Below, in pieces: positions 18,166-26,398 of a stretch of DNA of 64,000 nt (position 1 is the first letter of the stretch; each line of letters begins with the position of its first letter). Both the position numbers and the translations under genes were made by a program. Source of the DNA: SHVO01 sp041905795 (lineage in GTDB: Bacteria > Pseudomonadota > Alphaproteobacteria > Rhodospirillales > Rhodospirillaceae); contig JAYRKL010000022.1 in the NCBI GenBank assembly GCA_041905795.1, positions 1-64,000 on the forward strand, written 5' to 3'. The notes under the pieces are model-generated. The model searched no databases. It was not told the origin of the DNA and was given only the letters and a program-made list of their open reading frames with translations.

Positions 18166-20691
18166 ATGCGCGTGCGTGGTGTGGTTTCTGTGCTGCTGGC
18201 GACATCCGGATTGACGCCGTTCGCGTCTTTGGCGGCGGAGACCCAAAGCGCCGCCGCCAAAGACGCGAACGGCGTCGAGGAGATCATCATCACCGCCCGC
18301 CAGCGCGAGGAGAACATCCAGACCGTGCCGGTGGCGGTCTCGGTGGTGAGGGGCGATGCGCTCGATGACACCGGCACCGTGAACCCGCAGTCGCTGGCGC
18401 AGCTGGTGCCGTCGCTCTACTACAACTCCGCCAACCCCCGGAACACGGCCTATACCATCCGTGGCCTCGGCTCCAACACGCTGTCGGTCAGCGCCGCCAA
18501 CGACGGCATCGAACCGGGCGTTGGTTTCTACGTGGACGGCGTCTATCACGGCCGCCCGGCCACCGCCGCTTTCGACTTCACCGACATCGACCGCATCGAA
18601 GTGCTGCGCGGGCCGCAAGGCACGCTGTTCGGCAAGAATACCACCGGCGGCGCCATCGCCATCACCAGCCGGCTGCCGACCTTCGAGCCGGAAGTGAATG
18701 CCGAGGTCTCCTACGGCGACTACCAGTTCATGCAGGCCAAGACCAGCGTGTCGGGCGGGCTCACGGACCACGTCGCCGCGCGCCTCTCGGCCCAGGTGAC
18801 CAAACGCGATGGCTTCCTCACCAACGTCAACACCGGGCGCAAGGCCAACAACCAGAACAACATCGCGCTCCGCGGCCAGGTGCTGTTGGAGCCCAGCGAC
18901 GACCTGCGGGTGCGCCTGATCGCCGACCTGTCGGATTTCGACGCCGACTGCTGCACCCAGAACTACCTGCGGGTGGGCACGTCCTTGCGCGGCGCGGCGC
19001 GCCAGTTCGCCGGGCTGATCGCGGCGCTGCCGCAGCATGGATTGGCGGCCTATACGCCGGCCAGCACCAATATCTACGACCGCCTCACCGACATCGACGC
19101 GCCCTTGCATGTGGACACCCAGGACGGCGGCATCTCGCTCAACGCCGACTGGAACCTGGGATCGGCGACCCTGACGTCCATCTCGGCCTGGCGCTATTGG
19201 GACTGGGACGTGGCCAACGACCGCGACTACATCGGCGTGCCGATCCAGCTGGTGCAGCGCATCCCCTCGCGCCAGGACCAGTACAGCCAGGAATTCCGCA
19301 TCGCCTCCAACGGCAACCGGACCCTGGACTATGTGGCGGGCCTGTACTTCTTCACCCAGACCATCGACGGCAAGCCCACCAGCGTCTACGGGCCGGCCTC
19401 GGCCTACTGGCTGATCAGCACCACCACCTTCGCCGCCGCCGACCGCCCCGACAACCTCACCGACGGTTACGGCCAATACGGCAACTCGCATTTCACCATG
19501 AAGAGCTATGCCGCCTTCGGCGAGGCCAACTACCATGTCCTGCCCAGCGTCACCGCCACCCTGGGCCTGCGCTACACCTACGAGGACAAGCGCGGCGACT
19601 ACGCCACCACCGTCAAGGGCGGCGTCCCGTTCTCGACCTTGCCGGACCCGGTGACCTGCACCGCGCTCAACGGCGCCACCTTGAACAACCGCGACAACGC
19701 CAAGCTCTCGCTGTTCCGGCCGCAATGTTATGCGGTGGTCGACAGCGGCGGCAGCGTCTCGGGCCGCGCCAATATCGCCTGGCAGGCGACCGATCAGCTC
19801 ATGAGCTATTTCAGCTATGCCCGCGGCTACAAGGCGGGCGGCCTCAACATGTCGGGCCTGCAGCTGACCGGCGGCACCGGACCCGGCGCCAACCAGCCGG
19901 CCCTGGACACGGCGGTGATCAAGGATGAGAAGAACAACACCTTCGAACTCGGCGTGAAATCGACGCTGTTCGACGGCCGCGCCACCGCCAACCTCGCCGC
20001 CTATAAGACCATCGTCACCAACTTCCAGGCCAATATCGCCACCCCGGTCACCGCCAACAACGCCGCGCCCCTGCGCACTTTCCCGGCCAACATCCCGGAA
20101 GTGCAGGTGCAGGGCGTGGAGGCCGACCTGGCGGCGCAGCTGGTTGCCGGTTTCGGCGTGCATGGGTCGCTGGCCTATAGCGACGGCACGTACACCAATT
20201 ACCCCGCCGGCCCGTGCCCGCTGGAATGGCAGAACCCCAACGCCACCGGGGGCTGCCAGCCGCTGACCCCGCCGGCCAGCCTCGCCATCCAGACCTCCAA
20301 TCCGCGCGGCAATCCCACCATCCCCGGTGCCTATGTCATCACCGGCCTGCCGCTGGCCGGTCTCTCCAAATGGGTCGGCACCTTGGGGGTCGACTACATC
20401 GCCCCGGCCGGCCCCGGCGAGATCGTGCTGCGCGGCGACTGGAGCGTGCGTTCCGGCTACAACGCCGACACCAGCAACTCCCAGTACACCTGGATCGACG
20501 GCTACGGCGTGGTCAACGCCAGCATCGGCTACCGCTTCAAGAGCAACTGGGAAGCGCGCCTGTTCGCCCGCAACCTGTTCAATAAGAATTACATCACCGC
20601 GCTCACCGTCCAGACCGGCAACTCCGGCCTGATCCTCGGCCAGTCCGGAGATCCCCGGATCGTCGGGTTGTCGGTACGCTTCAGCTCCTGA
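18166..20691 (+). CDS. TonB-dependent receptor 1 (841 aa)
   Basis: A GGAGG site precedes ATG 18166. After a signal peptide the plug domain starts with VEEIIITARQREENIQTVPVAVSVV and contains IRGLGSN, VDGVYHGRPATAAFDFTDIDRIEVLRGPQGTLFGKNTTGGAI, all standard for the pesticin/FecA-like TonB receptor plug. The 22-strand barrel ends in SVRFSS. The size and plug type match the large receptor class of Caulobacter- and Sphingomonas-like bacteria, whose substrates range from carbohydrates to aromatics; no substrate can be named. A perfect 26-bp inverted repeat lies inside codons ~17-37 (18213-18276). The gene overlaps the end of a small convergent gene. Confidence 0.93.
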   Translation: MRVRGVVSVLLATSGLTPFASLAAETQSAAAKDANGVEEIIITARQREENIQTVPVAVSVVRGDALDDTGTVNPQSLAQLVPSLYYNSANPRNTAYTIRGLGSNTLSVSAANDGIEPGVGFYVDGVYHGRPATAAFDFTDIDRIEVLRGPQGTLFGKNTTGGAIAITSRLPTFEPEVNAEVSYGDYQFMQAKTSVSGGLTDHVAARLSAQVTKRDGFLTNVNTGRKANNQNNIALRGQVLLEPSDDLRVRLIADLSDFDADCCTQNYLRVGTSLRGAARQFAGLIAALPQHGLAAYTPASTNIYDRLTDIDAPLHVDTQDGGISLNADWNLGSATLTSISAWRYWDWDVANDRDYIGVPIQLVQRIPSRQDQYSQEFRIASNGNRTLDYVAGLYFFTQTIDGKPTSVYGPASAYWLISTTTFAAADRPDNLTDGYGQYGNSHFTMKSYAAFGEANYHVLPSVTATLGLRYTYEDKRGDYATTVKGGVPFSTLPDPVTCTALNGATLNNRDNAKLSLFRPQCYAVVDSGGSVSGRANIAWQATDQLMSYFSYARGYKAGGLNMSGLQLTGGTGPGANQPALDTAVIKDEKNNTFELGVKSTLFDGRATANLAAYKTIVTNFQANIATPVTANNAAPLRTFPANIPEVQVQGVEADLAAQLVAGFGVHGSLAYSDGTYTNYPAGPCPLEWQNPNATGGCQPLTPPASLAIQTSNPRGNPTIPGAYVITGLPLAGLSKWVGTLGVDYIAPAGPGEIVLRGDWSVRSGYNADTSNSQYTWIDGYGVVNASIGYRFKSNWEARLFARNLFNKNYITALTVQTGNSGLILGQSGDPRIVGLSVRFSS
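18213..18276. repeat. Perfect 26-bp inverted repeat with 12-nt loop inside receptor 1
   Basis: The arms 18213-18238 and 18251-18276 are exact reverse complements (left begins GACGCCGTTCGCGTC, right ends GACGCGAACGGCGTC). The arms encode the end of the signal peptide and the first mature residues up to the TonB-box-like VEEIIIT. In mRNA this would form a very stable GC-rich hairpin about 48 nt after the start codon. Confidence 0.9.
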
Positions 20692-20851
20692 TTTTTTGCC
20701 AGATCTTTCGACGGCGCGTCTTTTTCCGGCGCGCTTTCTCCGGGCACGGCCGATCCAGCGCGGCGGCGATCTGCGCCAGCGGCGTCGGCGCGATCAGCGC
20801 CGCCGCCAGGGTCGCGCGCAAGGTTCTCTCCTGCGCCTTCGTGAGAGTCAT
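20681..20851 (-). CDS. Small basic protein of unknown function (56 aa)
   Basis: From ATG 20851 the protein reads MTLTKAQERTLRATLAAALI and ends in a strongly basic tail (EKARRKKTRRRKIWQKIRS). The stop lies 23 nt after the preceding gene on the same strand (20875-21297), suggesting translational proximity, and its 3' end overlaps the receptor 1 gene by 11 nt. The basic tail might bind nucleic acid or a membrane surface. I do not recognise it, and a short GC-rich frame like this could be spurious. Confidence 0.4.
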   Translation of the reverse strand: MTLTKAQERTLRATLAAALIAPTPLAQIAAALDRPCPEKARRKKTRRRKIWQKIRS

Positions 20852-20874
20852 GACGGGCCGCGCCCGAGGCGCGC

Positions 20875-21297
20875 TCACAGGCTGTGCAAGGCCGAGGTGA
20901 GGACCCATAGGGACATCACGATGGCGACAATCACGAACATGACGCCGATGTTGGTCCCGCCCGCGGACAGGAAAAACGCCATATGGGACTCGGCCTGGGC
21001 CGCCTGTTCCAGGAGCGCGTTATTCTGTTCGTGCGCGCCGTACCCGAGGCGCGCCCGGCGCCGCGCCGGGGCATGCGGAGTGCCCGTCCGCCGGGACACT
21101 TCCTGGCGCAGCAGGCTCCAGGACGAGAACCCATAGTCCTGGGCCAGGGCGCGCTGGGCATCGGCGAGGCGGGCGTCCGGCTGGGCCGCGCGCATTTCGC
21201 CGAGGCGCGTTTTCGCCTGTTTGCGCAAGTGATCGAGGTGGGGGCGGGAGGGAAGCATCAGCCTCCCGTCGCCCGGCTTCCACTCAAAGGTGGCCAT
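20875..21297 (-). CDS. Ankyrin-leader-like protein with C-terminal membrane anchor (140 aa)
   Basis: The start at 21297 (MATFEWKPGDGRLMLPSRPH) has a GGAAGG site nine or so nt upstream. Residues ~18-70 (LRKQAKTRLGEMRAAQP, RLADAQRALAQDYGFSSWSLLRQEV) match the helical leader seen in front of ankyrin repeats in many bacterial proteins, but here no ankyrin repeats follow. Instead there is a basic linker and one C-terminal hydrophobic segment (IGVMFVIVAIVMSLWVLTSAL), so the protein is likely anchored in the inner membrane. It may be a truncated or specialised derivative of the ankyrin family. It probably forms an operon with the downstream 56-aa protein. Confidence 0.7.
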   Translation of the reverse strand: MATFEWKPGDGRLMLPSRPHLDHLRKQAKTRLGEMRAAQPDARLADAQRALAQDYGFSSWSLLRQEVSRRTGTPHAPARRRARLGYGAHEQNNALLEQAAQAESHMAFFLSAGGTNIGVMFVIVAIVMSLWVLTSALHSL

Positions 21298-21484
21298 GTG
21301 AAATACCTTCCTTCCCAAAAGCGCCCGGGGTCCGCGAGACACGGGCAGGAAGTCAGGTTCGACCTAACGGCAGCGATGACGAGCGGGCTAAGCCCTTCGC
21401 GCGGACAGCAGGCCTCTCGGAAGGCGGGCAAAGCATAGGCCCGGGCCGTGACGCCCGGCAATACAGAATCTCACGGACAGAATC

Positions 21485-21877
21485 TCAGGGGCGGAACAGG
21501 TGCCACTTGCCATCCTGACCGTCGCCGGTGGGCTGGCCGGGGGTGTCGGTGAAGAAGGTGTAGAGCGGCCGGCCCTTATAGGCCCACTGCTTGCGGCCGT
21601 CGTCGCGCGCGATGATGGTCCAGTCGCCCATGGGCTTGGAGATGCCGCCGGCGACCACCGGGCTCCACACCCCGATGCAGCCGACGCCGCAGTTGGATTT
21701 GCCCGGCGCGTCGTCGTCGAAGACATAGACCGGCAAATTCGACGGCGAGGTGCGGATGGCGAGCGTGAGCGGCGCGTCGGCGTCGATGGAGAAGTCCGCC
21801 GGCACCGTCATCTGTGCCGGTGCGGCAGCCTGGGCAGGCGCGGCAAGGAACGCGATCCCGAGCAGAAAAGATTTCAT
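21485..21877 (-). CDS. Secreted COG4315-type protein, paralogue A (130 aa)
   Basis: An AAGGAGGG site lies 8 nt before ATG 21877, and MKSFLLGIAFLAAPAQAAAP is a signal peptide. The mature domain has PVYVFDDDAPGKSNCGVGCIGVWSPVV and RKQWAYKGRPLYTFFTDTPGQ, the recurring secreted-repeat family described as lipoprotein with Yx(FWY)xxD motif (COG4315). Two closely spaced Cys (NCGVGC) are conserved in this family. A paralogue with the same layout sits at 34669-35061 beside a cytochrome c. The function is not established; an electron-transfer or copper-related periplasmic role is conceivable given the paralogue's context. This copy is monocistronic here. Confidence 0.85.
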   Translation of the reverse strand: MKSFLLGIAFLAAPAQAAAPAQMTVPADFSIDADAPLTLAIRTSPSNLPVYVFDDDAPGKSNCGVGCIGVWSPVVAGGISKPMGDWTIIARDDGRKQWAYKGRPLYTFFTDTPGQPTGDGQDGKWHLFRP

Positions 21878-22011
21878 GGCCGGTCCCTCCTTAAGAACAT
21901 CCGGCCGCAACTATACCAGCGACGGTGCTGGGAGGGGGAGCGGCAAGAGCCGCTTCTATTGACCATCGCTGCGGGCCGGCGCTAAAACTTCCACGCGAGG
22001 CCACGTCCTCC

Positions 22012-22060
22012 GCCCACTATGGCTCTCCATGGTGGGTCTTCAAGTCCGGGACGGCCCGGC
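22012..22060 (+). promoter_or_regulatory. Possible mini-ykkC (guanidine-II) riboswitch leader
   Basis: Just upstream of the SMR exporter is a hairpin CCGGG-ACGG-CCCGG (22046-22059), a GC stem capped by an ACGR-type tetraloop as in mini-ykkC hairpins, 12-15 nt before the ribosome site. A second hairpin (CCCACTATGG / CCATGGTGGG, 22012-22036) precedes it, but its loop CTCT is not ACGR. The class normally has two ACGR hairpins, so this is a partial match, favoured mainly by the gene it precedes. Confidence 0.33.
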
Positions 22061-22080
22061 CCTTTTACAGGAGGGCCGCC

Positions 22081-22404
22081 ATGGCCTGGATTTTCCTCCT
22101 CGTCGCCGGTCTGCTCGAAGTGGTGTGGGCCTACTTCATGAAGCAGTCGCAGGGCTTCACCCGCCCGATGCCGACGGCGGTGACGTTCATCGCCATGTTC
22201 GCGAGTTTCGGGCTGCTGTCCGTCGCCATGAAAACCTTGCCGCTGGGCACGGCCTATACGGTGTGGACGGGCATCGGCGCGGTGGGCGCCTTTGTGGTCG
22301 GGATCGCGGTGCTGGGTGAGCAGGTGACGCCGCTCAGGATCCTCGCCGCGGTGTTGATTGTCTCGGGCTTGGTGCTGATGAAACTGACCGGCGCCGAAGC
22401 ATGA
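22081..22404 (+). CDS. gdx: SMR-family guanidinium exporter (SugE/Gdx type, 107 aa)
   Basis: AGGAGGG precedes ATG 22081. The protein has four membrane helices and the standard SMR length. MAWIFLLVAGLLEVVWAYFMKQSQGFTRPMPT holds the central Glu (LLEVVWA) essential for proton-coupled export, and the Gdx-type region GTAYTVWTGIGAVGAFVVGI is present. Members of this subfamily export guanidinium in exchange for protons and sometimes small quaternary ammonium compounds; the EmrE-type multidrug subgroup differs in the helix-1 region. The gene stands alone, with a partial mini-ykkC-like leader in front. Inner-membrane dual-topology homodimer is expected. Confidence 0.9.
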   Translation: MAWIFLLVAGLLEVVWAYFMKQSQGFTRPMPTAVTFIAMFASFGLLSVAMKTLPLGTAYTVWTGIGAVGAFVVGIAVLGEQVTPLRILAAVLIVSGLVLMKLTGAEA

Positions 22405-22509
22405 AGCAGCGCCGCCTGCGAATATAAGAGCAGTGACGCCGGCGGCGGCTGTCGCCAGGACTTCGCGGATGTGTCATGCTCCGGCGCGCCAACCAGACTG
22501 GGGGTCCGC

Positions 22510-23361
22510 ATGCTTCGTGCCGTTTTCGCCGGCGTCATCGCCGCGGTGCTCGCCGTTCCGCTGCCGGCCTCCGCCACCTGGTCGATCATCGCCGTGGACA
22601 AAGCCACCGGGAAGGTGGCGATCGCCTCGGCCACCTGCGTCGACAGCGACGACGACAATTTCCTCAAGGGCGTGCAGGCGGTGGTGGTGCCGGGGGTGGG
22701 CGTCGCGGCCTGCCAGGCGGCGGTGGACCGCACCCACAAGAACCAGATGTTCATCTTCGAACAGATGAAGAAGGGCGCAGACCCCAAAGCCATCCTCGAA
22801 CAGCTGGCCCTGAGCGAGCCGGAATACCAGACCCGCCAGTTCGGCATCGTCGACCTGAAAGGCCGTTTCGCCGGCCACTCGGGCATCCAGAACAGTTTCG
22901 TGACCCAGGACATGCAGGGGCAGGTGCCGGGGACCGAGATCTACTATTCGATCCAGGGCAACATCCTGCGCCCCGGCGAACTAGTGCCCAACGCGGTGCA
23001 GGCGTTCCTCCACGCCAAGGGTGCGCTCACCGACCGGGTGATGGCGGCCATGGACGCGGCCGACGGTTCAGGCGGCGACGCGCGCTGCACCTGTCCGCCG
23101 TGGCCGACCGACGGCACCACCCCGCCGATCCCCTGCGACAACCGGTCGAGCTTCATCGCCTATATCCTCATGGCCAATCCCACCGACACCAGCGGAGATT
23201 CCCACAACAACGGGCAGTACGGGCTTTATCTGACGGTGGTGACGCCGGGCGAGAACCGCGGGCCGAACCAGATCAAGCCGGGCGAGAACCTCAACCCGGT
23301 GAAAACCCTGCGCCTACGCTATGACGCCTGGCGCAAGACCCAGCCCGCCTCGTTCAAGTAG
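22510..23361 (+). CDS. Exported DUF1028 family protein (283 aa)
   Basis: The start at 22510 gives a signal peptide (MLRAVFAGVIAAVLAVPLPASA). The mature N-terminus ATWSIIAVDKATGKVAIASATC and the blocks VPGVGVAACQAAVDRTH, GIVDLKGRFAGHSG and GNILRPGELVPNAVQAF match DUF1028, a family with an Ntn-hydrolase-like fold but unproven activity. An inserted segment with four Cys (DARCTCPPWPTDGTTPPIPC) could be disulfide-bonded in the periplasm. It is the first gene of a tight cluster: the PEBP gene follows after 9 nt and the ketopantoate reductase gene overlaps that one. Confidence 0.85.
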   Translation: MLRAVFAGVIAAVLAVPLPASATWSIIAVDKATGKVAIASATCVDSDDDNFLKGVQAVVVPGVGVAACQAAVDRTHKNQMFIFEQMKKGADPKAILEQLALSEPEYQTRQFGIVDLKGRFAGHSGIQNSFVTQDMQGQVPGTEIYYSIQGNILRPGELVPNAVQAFLHAKGALTDRVMAAMDAADGSGGDARCTCPPWPTDGTTPPIPCDNRSSFIAYILMANPTDTSGDSHNNGQYGLYLTVVTPGENRGPNQIKPGENLNPVKTLRLRYDAWRKTQPASFK

Positions 23362-23370
23362 AGGTGCACC

Positions 23371-23970
23371 ATGAAATTCCGCCTCGCAGCTCTCAGCCTG
23401 ATCGTTGCCGCCCAAACCGCGCTGGCGCAAACCACTCCGCCCGCCAATCCGCCGCCCAACACGCCGCCGCGGCGGCCGGTGGTGCAGACCATGACCCTGG
23501 TGTCGTCGGGCTGGAAAGACGGCGCCATGATTCCCGCCAAATACGCCCAGCCGGGGCATGACACGTCGCCGGGCCTGACCTGGAGCAACGTGCCGGACGG
23601 CACGCAGAGTTTCGTGCTGATCGTGCGCGATCTGGATTCCATCACGCCCGCGGGCGCCGACACCTTCCTGCACTGGATGGTGTGGAACATCGGCAAGGAC
23701 GCCCGCGCCCTGCCGGAAGCGATGCGCGAAGGCCCGCTGCCGGACGGGATGCGCCAGATCAGCGGTTCGGGACCGTATTATCGCGGCCCCGCCGCGCCGG
23801 CGTCGGGTCCCGCGCATCACTATGCCTTTGAACTCTACGCGGTGAGCGCCGCGGTCGATGTGCCGGCGGTGGGCCAGTCGCCGGCCTTGACCAAGGCCGC
23901 GGTGGAAAGCGCCATGGCCGGCAAGATCCTGGGCAAGGGCGTCGTCACCGGCCTGTTCAAGCGCGGCTGA
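23371..23970 (+). CDS. Exported YbhB/YbcL-type PEBP family protein (199 aa)
   Basis: ATG 23371 follows a GAGGTG site. A signal peptide (MKFRLAALSLIVAAQTALA) and a Pro-rich linker lead into a phosphatidylethanolamine-binding-protein fold: MTLVSSGWKDGAMIPAKYA, TSPGLTWSNVPDGTQSFVLIVRDLD, TFLHWMVWNI and GPAHHYAFELYAV are the conserved anion-pocket blocks (DxD and H residues). Bacterial members are called Raf kinase inhibitor-like, but their physiological role is unknown. The stop codon overlaps the start of the next gene (ATGA at 23967-23970 region), so translation of the two is coupled. Confidence 0.9.
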   Translation: MKFRLAALSLIVAAQTALAQTTPPANPPPNTPPRRPVVQTMTLVSSGWKDGAMIPAKYAQPGHDTSPGLTWSNVPDGTQSFVLIVRDLDSITPAGADTFLHWMVWNIGKDARALPEAMREGPLPDGMRQISGSGPYYRGPAAPASGPAHHYAFELYAVSAAVDVPAVGQSPALTKAAVESAMAGKILGKGVVTGLFKRG

Positions 23971-24881
23971 TGAAAATCGGGATCGTAGGCGCCGGCGGCG
24001 TCGGCGGGTATTTCGGGGCGCTGCTGGCCAAGGCCGGCCATGAGGTGCGGGTGCTGGCGCGGGGCGCCCATCTGGCGGCCATTCAGGCCGAAGGGCTCAA
24101 GCTGGAAGGCCCGCGCGGCGATGTCACCGCGCGGGTCACGGCCGGCGGCGACCCCGCGGTGCTGGCGGAATCGGATTTCATTCTGTTCTCGGTGAAAACC
24201 TATGACGCCGATACGGCAGCCCGGGCGATCGCGCCGGCGCTGGGACGCGCGGCTTTGGTCACGCTCCAGAACGGCATCGACAGCATCGACCGCCTGAGCG
24301 CGGTTGTCCCGCGCGCGGCGCTGTTGCCGGGCATCGCCTTCATGTCGGGCGTCATCGCCCGGCCGGGGGTGATCCGCTACACCAGCGCCATGTCCTCCAT
24401 CGTCATCGGCGAAGACGACGGTTCAACCAGCTCCCGATGCCTGGCGTTGCAGGAGGCGTGCAAGAGCGCCGGCGTCGGCTGCGACATCTCGCCCGATATC
24501 CGCGCCGCGCAGTGGAAGAAATTCGTGGCCTTCGCCACCAACGCCGCCATGACCGGCGTGGTGCGCCAGCCGGTGGGCGTGGTCTACGGCGATCCGGACC
24601 TGCGCGCCGTCGCGCTCCGGTCGATGGACGAGGTGATCGCGGTGGCGCGCGCCGATGGCGTCAATCTGCCGCCGGACGCCAAGGACGCGGCGCTGGCCTT
24701 GCTCGACAGCTTCCCGCCCGATCTCTATGCCTCGCTCTACCACGATCTGGTGCGCGGCCGGCCGGTGGAGAACGACGCCATCTCCGGTGTGATCGTGCGG
24801 CTGGGGCAGCGCTACGGCATCGACGTGCCGGTGCATCAGTTCGCGCACGCCTGTTTGAAACCCTACGAGAAAGGCGCCTGA
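23970..24881 (+). CDS. 2-dehydropantoate 2-reductase family protein (303 aa)
   Basis: The start codon overlaps the stop of the PEBP gene. The N-terminus MKIGIVGAGGVGGYFGALLA is the NADPH-binding GxGxxG loop of ketopantoate reductase; LFSVKTYDADTAARAIAP, LVTLQNGIDSID and the C-terminal helix with VAFATNAAMTGVVRQPVG and SLYHDLVRGRPVENDAISG (the catalytic Lys/Ser region) fit ApbA/PanE. PanE reduces ketopantoate to pantoate in pantothenate synthesis. Because the family has paralogues with other substrates and no other pan gene is nearby, I leave the symbol blank. The pairing with exported proteins of unknown function is odd. Confidence 0.9.
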   Translation: MKIGIVGAGGVGGYFGALLAKAGHEVRVLARGAHLAAIQAEGLKLEGPRGDVTARVTAGGDPAVLAESDFILFSVKTYDADTAARAIAPALGRAALVTLQNGIDSIDRLSAVVPRAALLPGIAFMSGVIARPGVIRYTSAMSSIVIGEDDGSTSSRCLALQEACKSAGVGCDISPDIRAAQWKKFVAFATNAAMTGVVRQPVGVVYGDPDLRAVALRSMDEVIAVARADGVNLPPDAKDAALALLDSFPPDLYASLYHDLVRGRPVENDAISGVIVRLGQRYGIDVPVHQFAHACLKPYEKGA

Positions 24882-25152
24882 ACGGGGAGGTGGGCGTGAG
24901 GTGGCGGGGAAAGTGCCCGTCGCCGCGGCGCCCGCACCGCCTGTGACGGCAGGTGGCGCCAGCACCGCGGCGAAGGTGCGGCTTTCGGACCAGGGCCTGA
25001 GCAGCACATCGGCAACCGGGCGCAGGTCTTGCGCCGGTGACGCGTCGAAATGCGGCACCGGCGCAGCGAACAATGCCTAAGTCCCGGGAATCGCGCAAGA
25101 TGTTGCGGTGCGGGGGGCAAGGGGGGGCCGGGAGGGCCACCGGCCAAAACAA
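24882..25152. other. Intergenic stretch with a doubtful 59-aa frame
   Basis: About 270 nt. The only candidate is a GTG frame on the plus strand from 24901 to 25080 with GGGGAGG ten nt upstream, encoding an Ala/Pro-rich then Cys-containing peptide (VAGKVPVAAAPAPPVTAGGA...). Composition alone could produce it in GC-rich DNA, so I do not call it a gene. Confidence 0.3.
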
Positions 25153-25187
25153 ACGGCCAGGCCCCGGTTTTCCCGGGTCCTGGCCGT
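25153..25187. terminator. Strong bidirectional hairpin terminator
   Basis: A 15-bp GC stem, ACGGCCAGGCCCCGG paired with CCCGGGTCCTGGCCGT (one bulge/mismatch), with a short TTTT loop. It lies between the ketopantoate reductase gene and the convergent creatininase-family gene and can serve both. Confidence 0.75.
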
Positions 25188-25207
25188 GAATATAGGGTAT
25201 CCGGGCC

Positions 25208-26074
25208 TTACTTCTTGCGCGGGATGAAGCCTTCGATCTGCTTCACGGCGAAGTCGATCTTCATTTCGAAGAAGTGCTTGCCCAGTTCCTTGGTGGACGC
25301 ACGGGCGTCGCCGGTGATGCCGGTATGGGGATCGGGGCCGGTGGGCTTGTGGGTGACGTTGTCGATCGGCGTACCGATGGCGTTTTTCAGCTGGTCATCC
25401 CGCACCCAGGCTTCGTGATATATCTCTTCCAGGTACATCATCTCCGACGTATCGGAGATGCCGGCGTGGGTGCTGACCTGCATGCCCTTCGCCGCGATTT
25501 CCTTGTCGAAGGCGGCTTCGGCCGGGGCGTAGACCTGGTCGCAGTAATAGACGTGGATGCCCTTGGGCCCGTATTCGGCGTCCAGTTTGTGGGCGACGGT
25601 GTCGTAGACGTTCTTGGGGCCGAGCGGGCCCTGGCCGCCGCCGTGATCGCCCATCACCACCACGTTCTTGAAACCATTGGCAATGGTCTCGCGCGTGATC
25701 TGTTCAAGCACCACGGCCAGGATTTCAGGCGTGAGGCCGATGGTGCCCGGCATGTCGGGGTTGGCGCGGTTGGGCGTGAACGCCAGCACCGGCATGGCGA
25801 TGGCGTTGCCGAGTTTCTCGGCGATGGCCTTCACGGTGGGGCGGCCCAAGAGGGTGTGGCCGCCGTTGACGTCCTGCGGCCCGCGCTGTTCGGTGCCGCC
25901 GGTGTAGATCAGCGCCGTGGTCTTGCCGGCGGCGATGGCGGCTTTGACTTCGGGCCAGGTCATCATATCGAATTCCACCAGCGGTCCCTTGGGCGTCGGC
26001 GCGGCGAGCGTGGGCATGGCGAGCATGGTGGTCGACAAAGCGAGCGCGAGGCCCGCGGCGGCAAACATACGCAA
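25208..26074 (-). CDS. Exported creatininase-family amidohydrolase (288 aa)
   Basis: TTG 26074 is preferred over ATG 26068: it lies 7 nt from GGGGAGGA and adds the Arg needed for a signal peptide (MRMFAAAGLALALSTTMLAMPTLA). Motifs of the creatininase fold are visible: LIYTGGTEQRGPQDVNGGHTLLG, VMGDHGGGQGP and the acidic DTSEMMYLE. The classical EQHGPHLPL metal site reads EQRGPQDVN here, so a metal-ligand His is replaced, as in the exported subgroup of this family in which a later His (GGHT) may substitute. Creatininases hydrolyse creatinine or related cyclic amides; the real substrate is unknown. It is divergent from TonB receptor 2. Confidence 0.85.
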   Translation of the reverse strand: MRMFAAAGLALALSTTMLAMPTLAAPTPKGPLVEFDMMTWPEVKAAIAAGKTTALIYTGGTEQRGPQDVNGGHTLLGRPTVKAIAEKLGNAIAMPVLAFTPNRANPDMPGTIGLTPEILAVVLEQITRETIANGFKNVVVMGDHGGGQGPLGPKNVYDTVAHKLDAEYGPKGIHVYYCDQVYAPAEAAFDKEIAAKGMQVSTHAGISDTSEMMYLEEIYHEAWVRDDQLKNAIGTPIDNVTHKPTGPDPHTGITGDARASTKELGKHFFEMKIDFAVKQIEGFIPRKK

Positions 26075-26398
26075 AGTGAGTCCTCCCCTGAAGAATTTGG
26101 CCCTAAAAAAGATGGCCCTAAAAAAGTTGCGCCTCAGCCTACATCACGGGACGGCGTTGGAGAGGGGGCATCAGCGCGCGTCAAAACCATGCAAGCTTTG
26201 TGAAATGTTTTTGGCGGCGGCGGACAAGGGCGACCGCCGGAGGACGGATTAATATCTCCGTGTAGCCAAAGGTTTAGTGGTAATATAGTTTTAGGTCGAA
26301 AGGGAGCCGCGTTCGGAAATGTCTCCGGCGCGGGTTTCGGTATCGCTTTACATCGTGGCGGCTGAAAGCCGGCACGTCATCAGGGGGAGGATCGTCAC
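26075..26398. other. Divergent regulatory region with a short tandem repeat
   Basis: This ~324-nt region separates the creatininase-family gene from receptor 2. It contains a tandem 14-nt repeat TGGCCCTAAAAAAG at 26098-26111 and 26113-26126, and an AT-rich stretch around 26250-26300 (TTAATATCTCCG, GGTAATATAGTTTTAGG) that is the likely promoter area for receptor 2. No gene is supported. Confidence 0.5.

Noticed and set aside
17890..20163. Minus-strand frame of more than 750 codons opposite TonB receptor 1
   Set aside because: Gly/Val/Arg-rich mirror of the receptor with no motifs; the receptor has plug and barrel signatures.
24901..25080. 59-residue GTG frame after the ketopantoate reductase gene
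   Set aside because: A plausible ribosome site exists but composition is Ala/Pro-rich and no feature supports translation; kept only as a note.
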